Positions 23,480 to 31,948 of a DNA stretch of 64,000 bases are shown piece after piece. Made by a program: the position numbers and the translations under genes. A model generated the notes under the pieces. It was not told the DNA's origin. It ran no database searches and saw nothing but the letters and a program-made list of their open reading frames with translations. This DNA is from JAOAGA01 sp964540515 (GTDB lineage Bacteria; CALINM01), in NCBI GenBank assembly GCA_964540515.1, contig CAZIMS010000008.1:67790-131789 (forward strand). Direction: 5' to 3'. Numbering within the stretch: the first letter of the stretch is position 1; each line of letters starts with the position of its first letter.

Positions 23480-24181
23480 CTATTTAAGTTTTAGGAATCT
23501 TAGTACTCTTGAGACAACATCTTCTTCACTATTCATAACTTCTACGAGATCTAAATCTTCCTTACTTATAAGCTTTTTTGCTAATGTTTCTTTTTTTAGC
23601 CATGAAATCAAACCTGACCAATACTCAGAGCCTACGAGAATTAGTGGGAAAGGTTTTATCTTTTTTGTCTGTATCAATGTAAGAGCCTCCATAAGCTCAT
23701 CCATAGTTCCATAACCGCCGGGAAATATGATGAAACTAGAAGAATACTTAACCAACATTACCTTTCTAATAAAAAAATAGTGGAAACTTACGAGAACATT
23801 ACAATATTTATTTGGTTTTTGTTCCAAAGGTAGCTCAATATTACATCCTACAGATTTACCACCTTTTTCATAGGCGCCTCTATTTGCTGCTTCCATTATC
23901 CCTGGTCCACCACCGGTTAAAGTTGAAACACCGTATTCTGCCAAACAACCAGTGATATTTCTTGCCATTCTATAAAATTTATTGTTTGGTTTTGCTCTTG
24001 CCGACCCAAAAACTGTGACAGCAGGAACAATATTACTTAATTTTTCAAAACCCTCTACCATCTCGGAGAGAACTCTGAAAATTCTCCAGGTATCTCCAAC
24101 CTTAATAGCATCTATAACATATTGCTTTTCCTTTATATCTAAGTGGTTGTTATTCAATATACTTTCGAGGAAGTCGTTCAT
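23480..24181 (-). CDS. LOG-family nucleotide 5'-monophosphate phosphoribohydrolase (TIGR00730)
   Basis: A 233-aa Rossmann-fold protein once annotated as lysine decarboxylase. Signature motifs GGGPGIMEAANRGA and PGGYGTMDELMEALTLIQT are intact, along with VFGSARAKP. Family members cleave nucleoside 5'-monophosphates to base plus ribose-5-phosphate (LOG, PpnN). The start codon overlaps the ftsY stop by one base. Confidence 0.9.
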   Translation of the reverse strand: MNDFLESILNNNHLDIKEKQYVIDAIKVGDTWRIFRVLSEMVEGFEKLSNIVPAVTVFGSARAKPNNKFYRMARNITGCLAEYGVSTLTGGGPGIMEAANRGAYEKGGKSVGCNIELPLEQKPNKYCNVLVSFHYFFIRKVMLVKYSSSFIIFPGGYGTMDELMEALTLIQTKKIKPFPLILVGSEYWSGLISWLKKETLAKKLISKEDLDLVEVMNSEEDVVSRVLRFLKLK

Positions 24182-25077
24182 TATCTAAAAAGTCCTTCAG
24201 CAAAGAATCTCCCATTAAAATATTCTAAGTCGTCTATCTTCTCTCCTGTACCTATAAATTTTATAGGTAAACTAAATTCTCTACAAATATTAATAAGAAT
24301 ACCACCCTTTGCGGTTCCATCCAGTTTTGTCATTACAATACCTGAAATATCTATTAACTCTTTGAAAGTTTTTGTTTGGGAGAGGGCATTTTGTCCGACA
24401 GTAGCATCAAGTACTAACAAACTTTCTTGAGGATAGGCTGTATTTTCTCTGTTAAGAACCCTTTTAACCTTTTTAAGCTCTTCCATCAAATTAGATTTTG
24501 TATGTAACCTACCAGCCGTATCAATGATAAGAATATCAGCATTTTTAGCTTGAGCATACTTTAGACTATCATAAGCAACAGCGGCAGGGTCAGCCCCTTC
24601 TTTTTGTTTAACCACATCAATATTTAACCTGTTACCCCAAACTTCCAACTGCTCAATAGCAGCAGCCCTAAAAGTATCGGCAGCTCCAAAGACAACCTTT
24701 TTGCCTTCTTTCTGAAAGAAATTACCTAACTTTGCGATTGTAGTTGTCTTACCAACCCCATTAACACCAACTACCAAGATGCAGAAAGGAGAGGGTGGGG
24801 CTAAAGTTATCTGTCCTTCATAATTACTTAAAACGTTAGTTATTAACTCAATCAGATTAGACTTAAGCTCTTCTAAACTCTTAATATTTCTTTTTTTAAG
24901 CTCTATGATTATCTCTTGAACAGTTTTATAACCGATATCTGCTGTAATGAGTAAGTTTTCTAACTCTTCCCAGCCTTCTTCGTCTATAGTATTTCTACTA
25001 AAAATTTGATTAAAACCAATAACTAACTTGTCGTGTGTTTTTGAGAGGCTTTGTTTTATTTTGCTAAGGAAATTCAT
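24181..25077 (-). CDS. ftsY: Signal recognition particle receptor FtsY
   Basis: A 298-aa SRP GTPase that docks SRP-ribosome complexes at the membrane. The NG domain is complete: helical N domain (1-90), GVNGVGKTTTIAKLG (G1), DTFRAAAIEQL, IDTAGRLHT, LVLDATVGQNAL, TKLDGTAKGG and FIGTGEKIDDLEYF. The acidic A domain is almost absent, as in many thermophiles and deep-branching bacteria. ATGA overlap with the Roadblock gene before it. Confidence 0.95.
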   Translation of the reverse strand: MNFLSKIKQSLSKTHDKLVIGFNQIFSRNTIDEEGWEELENLLITADIGYKTVQEIIIELKKRNIKSLEELKSNLIELITNVLSNYEGQITLAPPSPFCILVVGVNGVGKTTTIAKLGNFFQKEGKKVVFGAADTFRAAAIEQLEVWGNRLNIDVVKQKEGADPAAVAYDSLKYAQAKNADILIIDTAGRLHTKSNLMEELKKVKRVLNRENTAYPQESLLVLDATVGQNALSQTKTFKELIDISGIVMTKLDGTAKGGILINICREFSLPIKFIGTGEKIDDLEYFNGRFFAEGLFR

Positions 25078-25421
25078 GCTATCTCTTTTGCAAAAACGTC
25101 AACCACTTGCTGAAGATTATAAAGTGCTCTTGAGGCGCATTCTTTATTTTGGAAACAAAGAAAAACATAATAGTCATCGTTAATAGGCAAAAACTGAATG
25201 ATAGAGTCAGAAAACTTAATCTGGAAAAACTTGATTTTATCTTTATTTCTAACATTTTTAAAATGGTTTAGTATAATTACTTGATAAGCCCCCATTACTT
25301 TCAATTCATACTCATCAATGGTGCCATAATGGACAACACTTTCACCTTCCCAATCGAGTAAAATTGCCCCCTTTGCATCAACTTTTTGAACCAGATCTTT
25401 CAACAATCTTTCAAAAGGCAT
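25074..25421 (-). CDS. Roadblock/LC7-like protein upstream of ftsY
   Basis: A 115-aa protein beginning MPFERLLKDL. The pattern VDAKGAILLDWEGESVVHYG, helix DEYELKVMGAYQVIILNHFKNV, strands KIKFFQIKFSDSIIQFLPINDDYYVFLCFQ and a final helix match the Roadblock/LC7 fold. The ATG at 25421 is preferred over a TTG at 25457 because a promoter (TTGACT, TATTAT) occupies the intervening bases. It is the third Roadblock-type gene in the window and is translationally coupled to ftsY. Confidence 0.7.
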   Translation of the reverse strand: MPFERLLKDLVQKVDAKGAILLDWEGESVVHYGTIDEYELKVMGAYQVIILNHFKNVRNKDKIKFFQIKFSDSIIQFLPINDDYYVFLCFQNKECASRALYNLQQVVDVFAKEIA

Positions 25422-25427
25422 TAAAAA

Positions 25428-25457
25428 ATAATAAGTCAAAAAAGTATGGAAAGTCAA
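25428..25457 (-). promoter_or_regulatory. Promoter of the Roadblock-ftsY operon
   Basis: On the minus strand TTGACT (25457-25452), an 18-bp spacer and TATTAT (25433-25428), with the ATG only 6 bp further on. No Shine-Dalgarno; leaderless start possible. Confidence 0.5.
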
Positions 25458-25726
25458 TAAAAAATTGGGATTATGTCTTTATAGACTGTTGCCAGAGTTG
25501 AATTTGTTCAACTTAAAGAAATTTGAATTGTTTAAGCCTTTTAAAGCAGTTTTAATGTTTTAAAAAGAACTAATCGTAAAAAAGTGACTCTCAACCTAAA
25601 GGATGAGGAATGAGAGATCTGTGTAATTTTAGTGATAAGTGATAAGTGATACGTTCTGGTCGCAATCCCTTTTATATCAGGTCTAAATTCCTACTCAGAG
25701 AAAAAAACAGATTCTTTTTTGCCAGC
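25458..25726. other. Gene-free spacer between the ftsY operon and the insertion element
   Basis: 269 bp with no reading frame of interest. It holds a short AGTGATA triple repeat (25631-25651) and a 36-bp sequence resembling a CRISPR repeat (25659-25694). Confidence 0.6.
25659..25694. repeat. Possible orphan CRISPR-type repeat
   Basis: A 36-bp stretch that begins GTCGCAATCCC, continues with ATCAGGTCT and ends TTCCTAC. Length, GT...AC ends and the AATCCC/ATCAGG blocks resemble 36-37-bp repeats of type I/III arrays. Only one copy is present and no cas gene is near, so this is a resemblance, not an array. Confidence 0.3.
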
Positions 25727-25859
25727 TGTCAACCACAAATAGAAATGTCCGCTTTTTACATATTTAAAAATGTCCTATTTTACAAGAAAATTTATTTCTT
25801 CAAGGGTGATCTTTTGTAAGAATATATTTCTTCTTTCGTTTGTAAGCTTTTTGTTTTTG

Positions 25860-26156
25860 TTATTGCTGTTTTTCTTTTGTGTTTCTTGATAGTATTTCCT
25901 TGTAATTCAGAGATACTCCCTTATGGGTTATAAGCATTGTGCCGTCCACTCTTTCTTTTACCACAACATTTTTTGTATTAGCCTGATTCAATACCTGATA
26001 AAGCTTTTTGTTATGGGCTACAGCAAAATCATTCCGCAATGCCCCTTTTGTCTTTATGCAAAGGATATCATTGATGTCTATACCCTTCGGCAACGGTCTA
26101 TGAAGGTTTGCTTTTTGAGTAGGCTTATGACTGAATCTTTTGTTGTATATAGACAA
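25860..26156 (-). pseudogene. ISNCY transposase, C-terminal fragment
   Basis: 98 codons matching the end of IS1202-type transposases: HRPLPKGIDINDILCIKTKGALRNDF, VAHNKKLYQVL, VVVKERVDGTMLITHKG. Compared with the miniature copy it stops early (TAA after KEKQQ) although homologous codons continue downstream in the same frame. Confidence 0.85.
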
Positions 26157-26177
26157 AAAATATTCAAAAAAATTATT

Positions 26178-26587
26178 GGGCGATATAATTTAAATTGTGT
26201 CTGTGAATTAGAAAGCATTATTATTTTAATATGTGGAAAAAGGCAGGAAATGACCACAAGAGCATACCCTGTATTTATAAAGCTTTTGCAATCTAAAAAA
26301 GAGCTATATTTTACTTATCTAAAGTATCCTGAACAGATAAGAAAACATATATATACAACAAACATTGTGGAGAACCTTAATAGCAGGCTTGAAAATACAA
26401 GAGTAAATAGCGGCGGATATTTTCAATCTCTAAAAACAGCAGAGGTTGCTGTATATGTGACAATTAACAAAATACAGACTGGTAAATGGAAAAAACCTTT
26501 TCCAGCAGCAAGGACAGCCCTTTATGAACTTAAACAAATGTTTAATGCAAATTTCTCTTCATAGACACAATTCTCTTGACAAGTCCC
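26178..26587 (+). mobile_element. Shrunken IS256-family element inside the ISNCY copy
   Basis: About 410 bp bounded by imperfect inverted repeats: ATTGTGTCTGTGAA at 26194-26207 against TTCATAGACACAAT at 26558-26571 (13 of 14 bases pair), with GGG and CCC at equal distance outside. Only the end of the transposase gene remains. No 8-bp target duplication is visible, so neighbouring ISNCY sequence was lost during or after insertion. Confidence 0.65.
26250..26564 (+). pseudogene. IS256/Mutator-family transposase, C-terminal fragment
   Basis: About 105 codons ending the transposase: YLKYPEQIRKHIYTTNIVEN is the hallmark that precedes the last catalytic Glu helix, followed by LNSRLENTRVNSGGYFQS. 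The upstream three quarters, with both catalytic Asp residues, are missing. Confidence 0.8.
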
Positions 26588-26911
26588 ATATGCTATTTTA
26601 TCAAGTTCATAAAGCTTCTCGTTTGCAAGGGTCGGCCAAAATCCCCAGTATTTATCCCTGTATATATTCATAACCTTTTCTTCCAGCTCTTGTGGCAGTT
26701 TCCTGTTTGACATTCGGCTCCGTGATTTCTGGACAATACCCGCGTCCCCTTTCTCTCTAACCCGTTTTGCTATCCTCCTTATCTGCTGGGTGCTTACCTC
26801 TGACAGCTCTGACGCCTTCTTCTGGTCTATCTCCTTGTTCAAAAACCAGTGTATCACTTTTAACCTCTTCAATTCCCTCACGCTCATAGTTATTATGTCC
26901 TTTCGTTGCAT
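26588..26911 (-). pseudogene. ISNCY transposase, N-terminal fragment
   Basis: Starts at ATG after GGGGGG with MQRKDIITMSVRELKRL, then the helix-turn-helix region KKASELSEVSTQQIRRIAKRV and the FWPTLANEKLYEL segment, breaking off at LDKIAYG where the IS256 remnant begins. Confidence 0.82.
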
Positions 26912-27090
26912 TTGCCCCCCTTTTTTTACAAAAAGAGGACATTTTATCATTATTATTTTAGGACATTTCTATTTGTGGCATTTAGGACATTATCATTTGT
27001 GGATGACATATAGAAAATTATTTATAACTGAACTAACAAATCCTTTAATTAATACTTCCCTGTTTTTTATAAAAAATTTTAATCTCTTTG

Positions 27091-27118
27091 TTGACAAATC
27101 TATAATTCATGCTATTTT
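27091..27118 (+). promoter_or_regulatory. Promoter of the HAO-family operon
   Basis: TTGACA (27091-27096), a 16-bp spacer and TATTTT (27113-27118), then AAAGGAGGG before the ATG. It lies 83 bp outside the insertion element. Confidence 0.55.
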
Positions 27119-27151
27119 TTTATTAAAAAAAGATTTCAAAGGAGGGTTTTC

Positions 27152-28639
27152 ATGAATAAGTTTTTCGTTTTTTTGTTTTTTTTCTTATTGGTTAATCTCT
27201 CCTATGGGCAGGATATTGAGCTACCAAAGAACACGAGTGCCCAAACTAAGCAGTGTATTGGTTGTCACAAGCAGTACACACCAGGAATTGTATATGACTG
27301 GTTAAGGAGCAGACATTCTAAATATTCACCAGATGAAGGGATGAAACGAAGTGAGCTGGAGAAGAGGATTAGTGCAAAGTCTGTTGCAGATAATCTTAAA
27401 TCAGTTGTAGTTGGCTGTTTTGAGTGTCATGGACTAAATACTGATAAGCACCAAGATAGTTTTAGTCATTTTGGTAATAAAATCAATGTTGTAGTCTCAC
27501 CTAATGATTGTGCTGTTTGTCATCCTGAGGAGGTTAAGCAATACAAAGGGACAAAGAAGTATCATGCCTATGGTAATTTAATGAATAATCCCGTTTATCA
27601 TGCCCTTGCCGTAACTTCTACAGGACTTGTTACTTATGAGAACGGTAAATTACTACAAAAATCGCCTTCAGACAAGACGCTTAATGAAACTTGTCTTGGT
27701 TGTCATGGCACGGAGGTGAAGGTAAAAGGGATGAAAAAGATAAAATCTTCTATGGGAGATTTAGAGATTTCTGTGCCTGATCTTACAAACTGGCCTAATC
27801 AGGGTGTTGGAAGGATAAATCCTGATGATTCTTTGGGTGCCTGCTCATCTTGTCATCCAAGACATGAGTTTTCTATTGAGATGGCAAGGAAGCCCTATAC
27901 CTGTGCTCAGTGTCATTTGGAGCCAGATGTGCCAGCTTACAACGTCTATAAAGAAAGTAAGCACGGCAATATATATGAATCTATCGGAGAAAATAAATGG
28001 AATTTTGAGGCCGTACCATGGAAGATAGGTAAAGATTTTAATGCCCCTACCTGTGCAACCTGTCATAATAGCCTCGTTGTTAGACCTGATGGTAAAGTTA
28101 TAGCTGAAAGAACCCATGATTTCTCGGAACGTCTATGGGTAAGAATTTTTGGATTAATATATACCCATCCACAACCAAAGTCTGGTGACACAACAATTAT
28201 TAAGAACGCAGATGGGTTACCGTTACCTGTTACTTTTACCGGTAAGTTAGCTGAAGAGTATCTTATATCTAAGTCAGAGGCAGAAAAAAGAATGAAGAAA
28301 ATGAAAAATGTCTGTTCTAGTTGTCACAATACTGATTGGATTGATGGACATTTTTCTAAAATGGACAACACGATTAAAGAGACCGATGAGATGACAAAAG
28401 CTGCAACGCTACTTCTTGTTGATGCTTGGAATAAGGGATTGGCTGATAATAAAAACCCCTTTGATGAGCCGATAGAGAGAAAATGGGTACAACAATGGTT
28501 ATTTTACGGAAACTCCACAAGGTACTCATCTGCTATGAGTGGAGCTCCTGATTATGCAACTTTTAAATATGGTTGGTGGGAGCTAACTAAAAATTTACAA
28601 GAGATGAAGTCTTATTTTGGTGAAAAAAAAGAAAAATAA
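27152..28639 (+). CDS. haoA: Octaheme cytochrome c of the hydroxylamine oxidoreductase family (HaoA-like)
   Basis: A 495-aa exported protein (signal peptide to about LSYG) with eight CxxCH motifs: CIGCH (from residue 35), CFECH, CAVCH, CLGCH, CSSCH, CAQCH, CATCH, CSSCH. The spacing and the C-terminal SAMSGAPDYATFKYGWWEL mark the HAO family. In anaerobic nitrate-ammonifying bacteria such proteins are proposed to work in the reductive direction (nitrite or hydroxylamine reduction). Whether the crosslinking Tyr of the ammonia-oxidiser enzyme is present needs an alignment. Followed by a monoheme cytochrome instead of the usual NapC/NrfH-type HaoC. Confidence 0.87.
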   Translation: MNKFFVFLFFFLLVNLSYGQDIELPKNTSAQTKQCIGCHKQYTPGIVYDWLRSRHSKYSPDEGMKRSELEKRISAKSVADNLKSVVVGCFECHGLNTDKHQDSFSHFGNKINVVVSPNDCAVCHPEEVKQYKGTKKYHAYGNLMNNPVYHALAVTSTGLVTYENGKLLQKSPSDKTLNETCLGCHGTEVKVKGMKKIKSSMGDLEISVPDLTNWPNQGVGRINPDDSLGACSSCHPRHEFSIEMARKPYTCAQCHLEPDVPAYNVYKESKHGNIYESIGENKWNFEAVPWKIGKDFNAPTCATCHNSLVVRPDGKVIAERTHDFSERLWVRIFGLIYTHPQPKSGDTTIIKNADGLPLPVTFTGKLAEEYLISKSEAEKRMKKMKNVCSSCHNTDWIDGHFSKMDNTIKETDEMTKAATLLLVDAWNKGLADNKNPFDEPIERKWVQQWLFYGNSTRYSSAMSGAPDYATFKYGWWELTKNLQEMKSYFGEKKEK

Positions 28640-28658
28640 ATAAAAGGAGGGGATTTTT

Positions 28659-28985
28659 ATGCTAAAGATTTTTGCTCAGCTTATATTTGTTTTTAGTTTG
28701 GTTTCTTTGTCTTTTGCTGATGATATTGCAAAGGGAAAGGCTCTTTACAACGATCCTAAGTTGGGCGGTTCTACAAAGGGCAAGTCCTGTGCAAGTTGCC
28801 ATCCAGAAAGTGCTGCTGTAAAATGGCTCAATAAGAAAGAGTTTTCAATAATGGGTACTAAAGGTAAGTCTCTGGAAGAGGCAATTAATATTTGTATTGA
28901 GAAGGCTATGGGCGGTAAGCCACTGGATGTAAAAGGAAATGATATGAAAGCTATTATGGCCTACATTAAATCTCTTAAAAAATAA
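28659..28985 (+). CDS. Monoheme class I-type cytochrome c
   Basis: A 108-aa protein with a signal peptide (cleaved near SFADD), one heme site CASCH at about residue 45 and a C-terminal helix DMKAIMAYIKSL typical of small class I cytochromes; a Met in this region may be the sixth ligand. It is 19 bp behind the HAO-family gene with its own AAAGGAGG and shares the terminator, so it likely passes electrons to or from that enzyme. Confidence 0.87.
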   Translation: MLKIFAQLIFVFSLVSLSFADDIAKGKALYNDPKLGGSTKGKSCASCHPESAAVKWLNKKEFSIMGTKGKSLEEAINICIEKAMGGKPLDVKGNDMKAIMAYIKSLKK

Positions 28986-28994
28986 TAATTTTCT

Positions 28995-29031
28995 ACACTT
29001 ACAAGGCCCCTTGCCTTGTAAGTGTATTTTT
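28995..29031 (+). terminator. Terminator of the HAO-cytochrome unit
   Basis: Perfect 12-bp stem ACACTTACAAGG / CCTTGTAAGTGT with a 7-nt loop, then ATTTTTC. Confidence 0.9.
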
Positions 29032-29101
29032 CTATCTCAAATCGTTATTTAGCAACAAAATCGATAAAAAATCATATTTTCTGTAAGTCTTATTTTATTT
29101 C

Positions 29102-29131
29102 TTGTAAATTCTAAGGAATTAACTATATAAT
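29102..29131 (+). promoter_or_regulatory. Promoter of the aroA-cmk-ispH-rpsA unit
   Basis: TTGTAA (29102-29107), an 18-bp spacer, TATAAT (29126-29131), ATG only 8 bp after the -10. Confidence 0.55.
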
Positions 29132-29139
29132 TTTTGACT

Positions 29140-30423
29140 ATGATATTTAAGGGAGTGAAGAGTTTGGAAGGGGAGCTTGTTTTCCCCGGAGATAAATCTA
29201 TTACCCATCGTTCAATTATGTTTTCTGCCCTTTCTGATGGTAGATGTGAGATAAATAATCTTGGGTTGGGAAGAGATAATTTATCGACTATTAAAATTTT
29301 TAGAGATTTAGGGATAGAGATTAGGCGGTTTCAAAATAAGGCCATTGTTTATGGAAAGGGCTTTAATGGTTTAAAGGAGCCACTTAGTGTTTTAGATGCA
29401 GAAAATTCAGGAACAACTATAAGAATTTTATCAGGTATCTTATCGGCACAGCCCTTTTTTTCTGTCATTACAGGCGATAAATATCTTGTCAAAAGGCCTA
29501 TGAAGAGGATAATTGAACCTCTATCTCTAATGGGAGCAGAGATAAGTGGCAGAGCTAATGATAACTACCCGCCTTTAGCTATTAAGGGTAATAATAAACT
29601 TAGGGCTATAAATTATAATCTCTCAGTAGCAAGTGCACAGGTAAAATCGGCAATACTTATGGCTGGTATGTTTGCTGATGGGACAACTACTATCTCAGAG
29701 CCCTCAAGATCGAGAGATCATACAGAAAGATTAATGAGTTATTTAGGATTACCTATAAAAGTTAAGGAAAACAATGTATCAATTTCAAGGGTTAATAATA
29801 TTCCAGCTTTTGATGTAGTTATACCGGGTGATATCTCATCGGCGGCTTTTTTTATGGTGGCAGGTGTTTTAATTAAAGGTTCTAAATTGATTCTGAAAGA
29901 TATTGGTATCAACCCTACAAGGACTGGGATAATAGATGTATTAAAAAGCATGGGGGCTAATATATCTATTCATAATGAGAGGACTATGAATGGTGAGCCT
30001 GTAGGAGATATACTTGTTGAAGGAACTGGTTATTTAAAAGGTATTGAGATAAAAGGAGAGATAATACCAAGACTTATAGATGAGATTCCAGTAATTGCTG
30101 TAGCAGCTTCTTTTGCTGAAGGAGTAACAAGGATAGATGATGCAGAAGAACTAAGAGTGAAAGAGAGTGATAGGATCAAGGCTATGGTAACGGAACTTAA
30201 AAAACTGGGCGTTGATATAGAAGAGTTACCAAAAGGAATGGTAATAAAGGGTGGCGTTAATTATAGATGTGGAAAGATTAATACTTATGGTGATCACAGG
30301 GTAGCTATGTCTATGATTATTTTCGGGCTTATCTCAAAAGAAGGTATTATGAGTGATGATATGAACTCTATCGAGGTTTCTTTTCCTGACTTTATAAAGA
30401 AACTTAAAGAGGTAATAAAGTGA
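29140..30423 (+). CDS. aroA: 3-phosphoshikimate 1-carboxyvinyltransferase (EPSP synthase)
   Basis: A 427-aa shikimate-pathway enzyme joining PEP and shikimate-3-phosphate. PGDKSITHRSIMFSAL, LDAENSGTTIRILSGIL, SAQVKSAILMAG, EPSRSRDHTERL and the late YGDHRVAMS are intact. The start is taken as ATG 29140 (MIFKGVKSL) rather than the TTG two codons earlier. There is no convincing ribosome-binding site and the -10 element is 8 bp away, so the message may be leaderless. It leads a five-gene run. Confidence 0.95.
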   Translation: MIFKGVKSLEGELVFPGDKSITHRSIMFSALSDGRCEINNLGLGRDNLSTIKIFRDLGIEIRRFQNKAIVYGKGFNGLKEPLSVLDAENSGTTIRILSGILSAQPFFSVITGDKYLVKRPMKRIIEPLSLMGAEISGRANDNYPPLAIKGNNKLRAINYNLSVASAQVKSAILMAGMFADGTTTISEPSRSRDHTERLMSYLGLPIKVKENNVSISRVNNIPAFDVVIPGDISSAAFFMVAGVLIKGSKLILKDIGINPTRTGIIDVLKSMGANISIHNERTMNGEPVGDILVEGTGYLKGIEIKGEIIPRLIDEIPVIAVAASFAEGVTRIDDAEELRVKESDRIKAMVTELKKLGVDIEELPKGMVIKGGVNYRCGKINTYGDHRVAMSMIIFGLISKEGIMSDDMNSIEVSFPDFIKKLKEVIK

Positions 30424-31097
30424 TAGAGGTAGTAACCATAGATGGACCTTCAGGCTCAGGTAAGAGCACAGCATCTAAGCTTGTCGCTAAAAAGTTGGGT
30501 TATAGTTATTTAGATACAGGGGCTATGTATAGAGCTTTTGCTCTGTTAGTCTTAGAAAAGGGTTTTGAAAAAAATAAGTCTAAATATGTTAAGTTGCTAA
30601 AAGACTTTGATGTAGACTTTAAGATTAAAAATAACAATCAAAGAGTCTTTTGCGAAGGTAGAGATGTTACTGAGGCTATAAGAATGCCAGATGTGTCTAT
30701 GTGGGCGTCCACCTTGTCTAAGGAAAAAGAGGTCCGTGATAGAATGTTTGTCTTGCAGAGGAAGCTTGGTGAGAATGGTAAAGTTGTAGCAGAGGGTAGA
30801 GATATGGGTACGGTTGTATTTAAAGATGCCTATGCTAAGTTTTTCTTAAGTGCTTCTGTAGAGATAAGGGCTGAGAGAAGGTGGAGAGAGCTAAAGGAAA
30901 AAGGGCTTAATCAGTCTTTACATGATGTAATAGCAGATATTATAAAAAGGGATGAGCAAGATAGTAGTAGAGATATAGCTCCACTCAAACCTGCAGAGGA
31001 TGCATTGATAATAGATACATCAGCTTTGACAATCGATGAAGTTGTAACAAAGATTTGTGGTGTAGCTACAGAAAAGCTCAAACTATGGAAATTGTAA
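30420..31097 (+). CDS. cmk: Cytidylate kinase
   Basis: A 225-aa kinase phosphorylating CMP and dCMP. P-loop IDGPSGSGKSTASKLVAKKLG, YLDTGAMYRA, EGRDMGTVVF and the lid region SVEIRAERRWRELKEKG are present. GTG start overlaps the aroA stop by 4 bp; the cmk-ispH-rpsA order is widely conserved. Confidence 0.95.
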   Translation: MIEVVTIDGPSGSGKSTASKLVAKKLGYSYLDTGAMYRAFALLVLEKGFEKNKSKYVKLLKDFDVDFKIKNNNQRVFCEGRDVTEAIRMPDVSMWASTLSKEKEVRDRMFVLQRKLGENGKVVAEGRDMGTVVFKDAYAKFFLSASVEIRAERRWRELKEKGLNQSLHDVIADIIKRDEQDSSRDIAPLKPAEDALIIDTSALTIDEVVTKICGVATEKLKLWKL

Positions 31098-31948
31098 TCG
31101 CTAAATCAGCGGGATTTTGTTACGGTGTAAAAAGAGCCATTAAGATGGCAAGAGAAACGCTAAAAAGCTCTAATGTTAGGTGTTTTTCTTTGGGACCAAT
31201 AATTCATAATCCTTTAGTTGTAAAAGACCTCGAAGAAGAAGGTTTAAAGGTTATAGAAAATATAGGTGATATAAGTGATGGTATCTTAGTAATAAGGTCT
31301 CATGGGATATCTAAAGAAGAGAATGAATATCTTATAAGTCATCCTAACATTTCGGTTGTCGATACAACCTGTCCTTTTGTAACAAAATCTAAAAAATATT
31401 TAGAAAGACTTATTAAAAATGGCTATACGATTTTTTTCCTTGGAGATAAGGACCACCCGGAGGTTAGAGGGTTGCTAAGTTACATTGGCAACAAAGCTAT
31501 AGTTTTTAAAGATCCAGAGGAGATACAGATTAAAAAATATAAAAAGGTTGGTCTAATATCTCAAACAACACAAAAGATTGAGCTTTTAAAAAAGGCCGCT
31601 GATAAATTGCTGTCAAATACGGAAGAGCTAAGAATATTCAATACAATTTGCAAGACAACCTCAATAAGACAGAGAGAAGCCATGGAACTTGCTAAAAAGG
31701 TTGATCTTATGTTAATACTAGGCGGAAAGAATAGTGCTAATACAAAGAAATTATTCGAAGTCTGCAAGTCAAAGCTTGATAGGAGTTATCATATAGAGAC
31801 ATTAAAGGATATTGATAAAAATTGGTTTTCTGGTGTAAAAAAGATTGGTATAACAGCTGGTGCGTCAACACCAAAAGAGCATATTACGGAAGTTGTAAAA
31901 TTTTTAACTGATATATTTGGGGAGGAAAATAATGGAAGAAAAGTTTGA
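31085..31948 (+). CDS. ispH: 4-hydroxy-3-methylbut-2-enyl diphosphate reductase
   Basis: A 287-aa iron-sulfur enzyme, the last step of the MEP isoprenoid pathway. The three cluster ligands are in GFCYGVKRAI, TTCPFVTK and NTICKTTSIRQ; the catalytic Glu lies in the TKKLFEVCK / SANT region typical of the family, and GASTPKEHI ends the domain. The start is set at the ATG inside cmk, matching the conserved MEIVIAKSAGFCYGV beginning. Confidence 0.95.
   Translation: MEIVIAKSAGFCYGVKRAIKMARETLKSSNVRCFSLGPIIHNPLVVKDLEEEGLKVIENIGDISDGILVIRSHGISKEENEYLISHPNISVVDTTCPFVTKSKKYLERLIKNGYTIFFLGDKDHPEVRGLLSYIGNKAIVFKDPEEIQIKKYKKVGLISQTTQKIELLKKAADKLLSNTEELRIFNTICKTTSIRQREAMELAKKVDLMLILGGKNSANTKKLFEVCKSKLDRSYHIETLKDIDKNWFSGVKKIGITAGASTPKEHITEVVKFLTDIFGEENNGRKV

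Larger units (their letters stand above)
25727..27008 (-). mobile_element. Defective ISNCY (IS1202-like) insertion sequence
   Basis: Ends TGTCAACCACAAATAGAAAT (left) and the inverted TGTCATCCACAAATGATAAT (right) match those of the 339-bp element at 4597-4935. The minus-strand transposase is split into an N-terminal and a C-terminal part by an IS256-family remnant, and the catalytic middle is lost. No target duplication is seen at the outer ends, unlike the miniature copy. The element fills most of the gap between the divergent ftsY and HAO units. Confidence 0.82.

Noticed and set aside
25631..25651. AGTGATA tandem triplet as a control element
   Set aside because: Too short and with no second occurrence or link to a promoter; likely simple-sequence slippage.
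25923..26564. A single 213-codon plus-strand gene
   Set aside because: The first half is antisense ISNCY sequence and only the second half is IS256 transposase; the frame is chimeric by chance.
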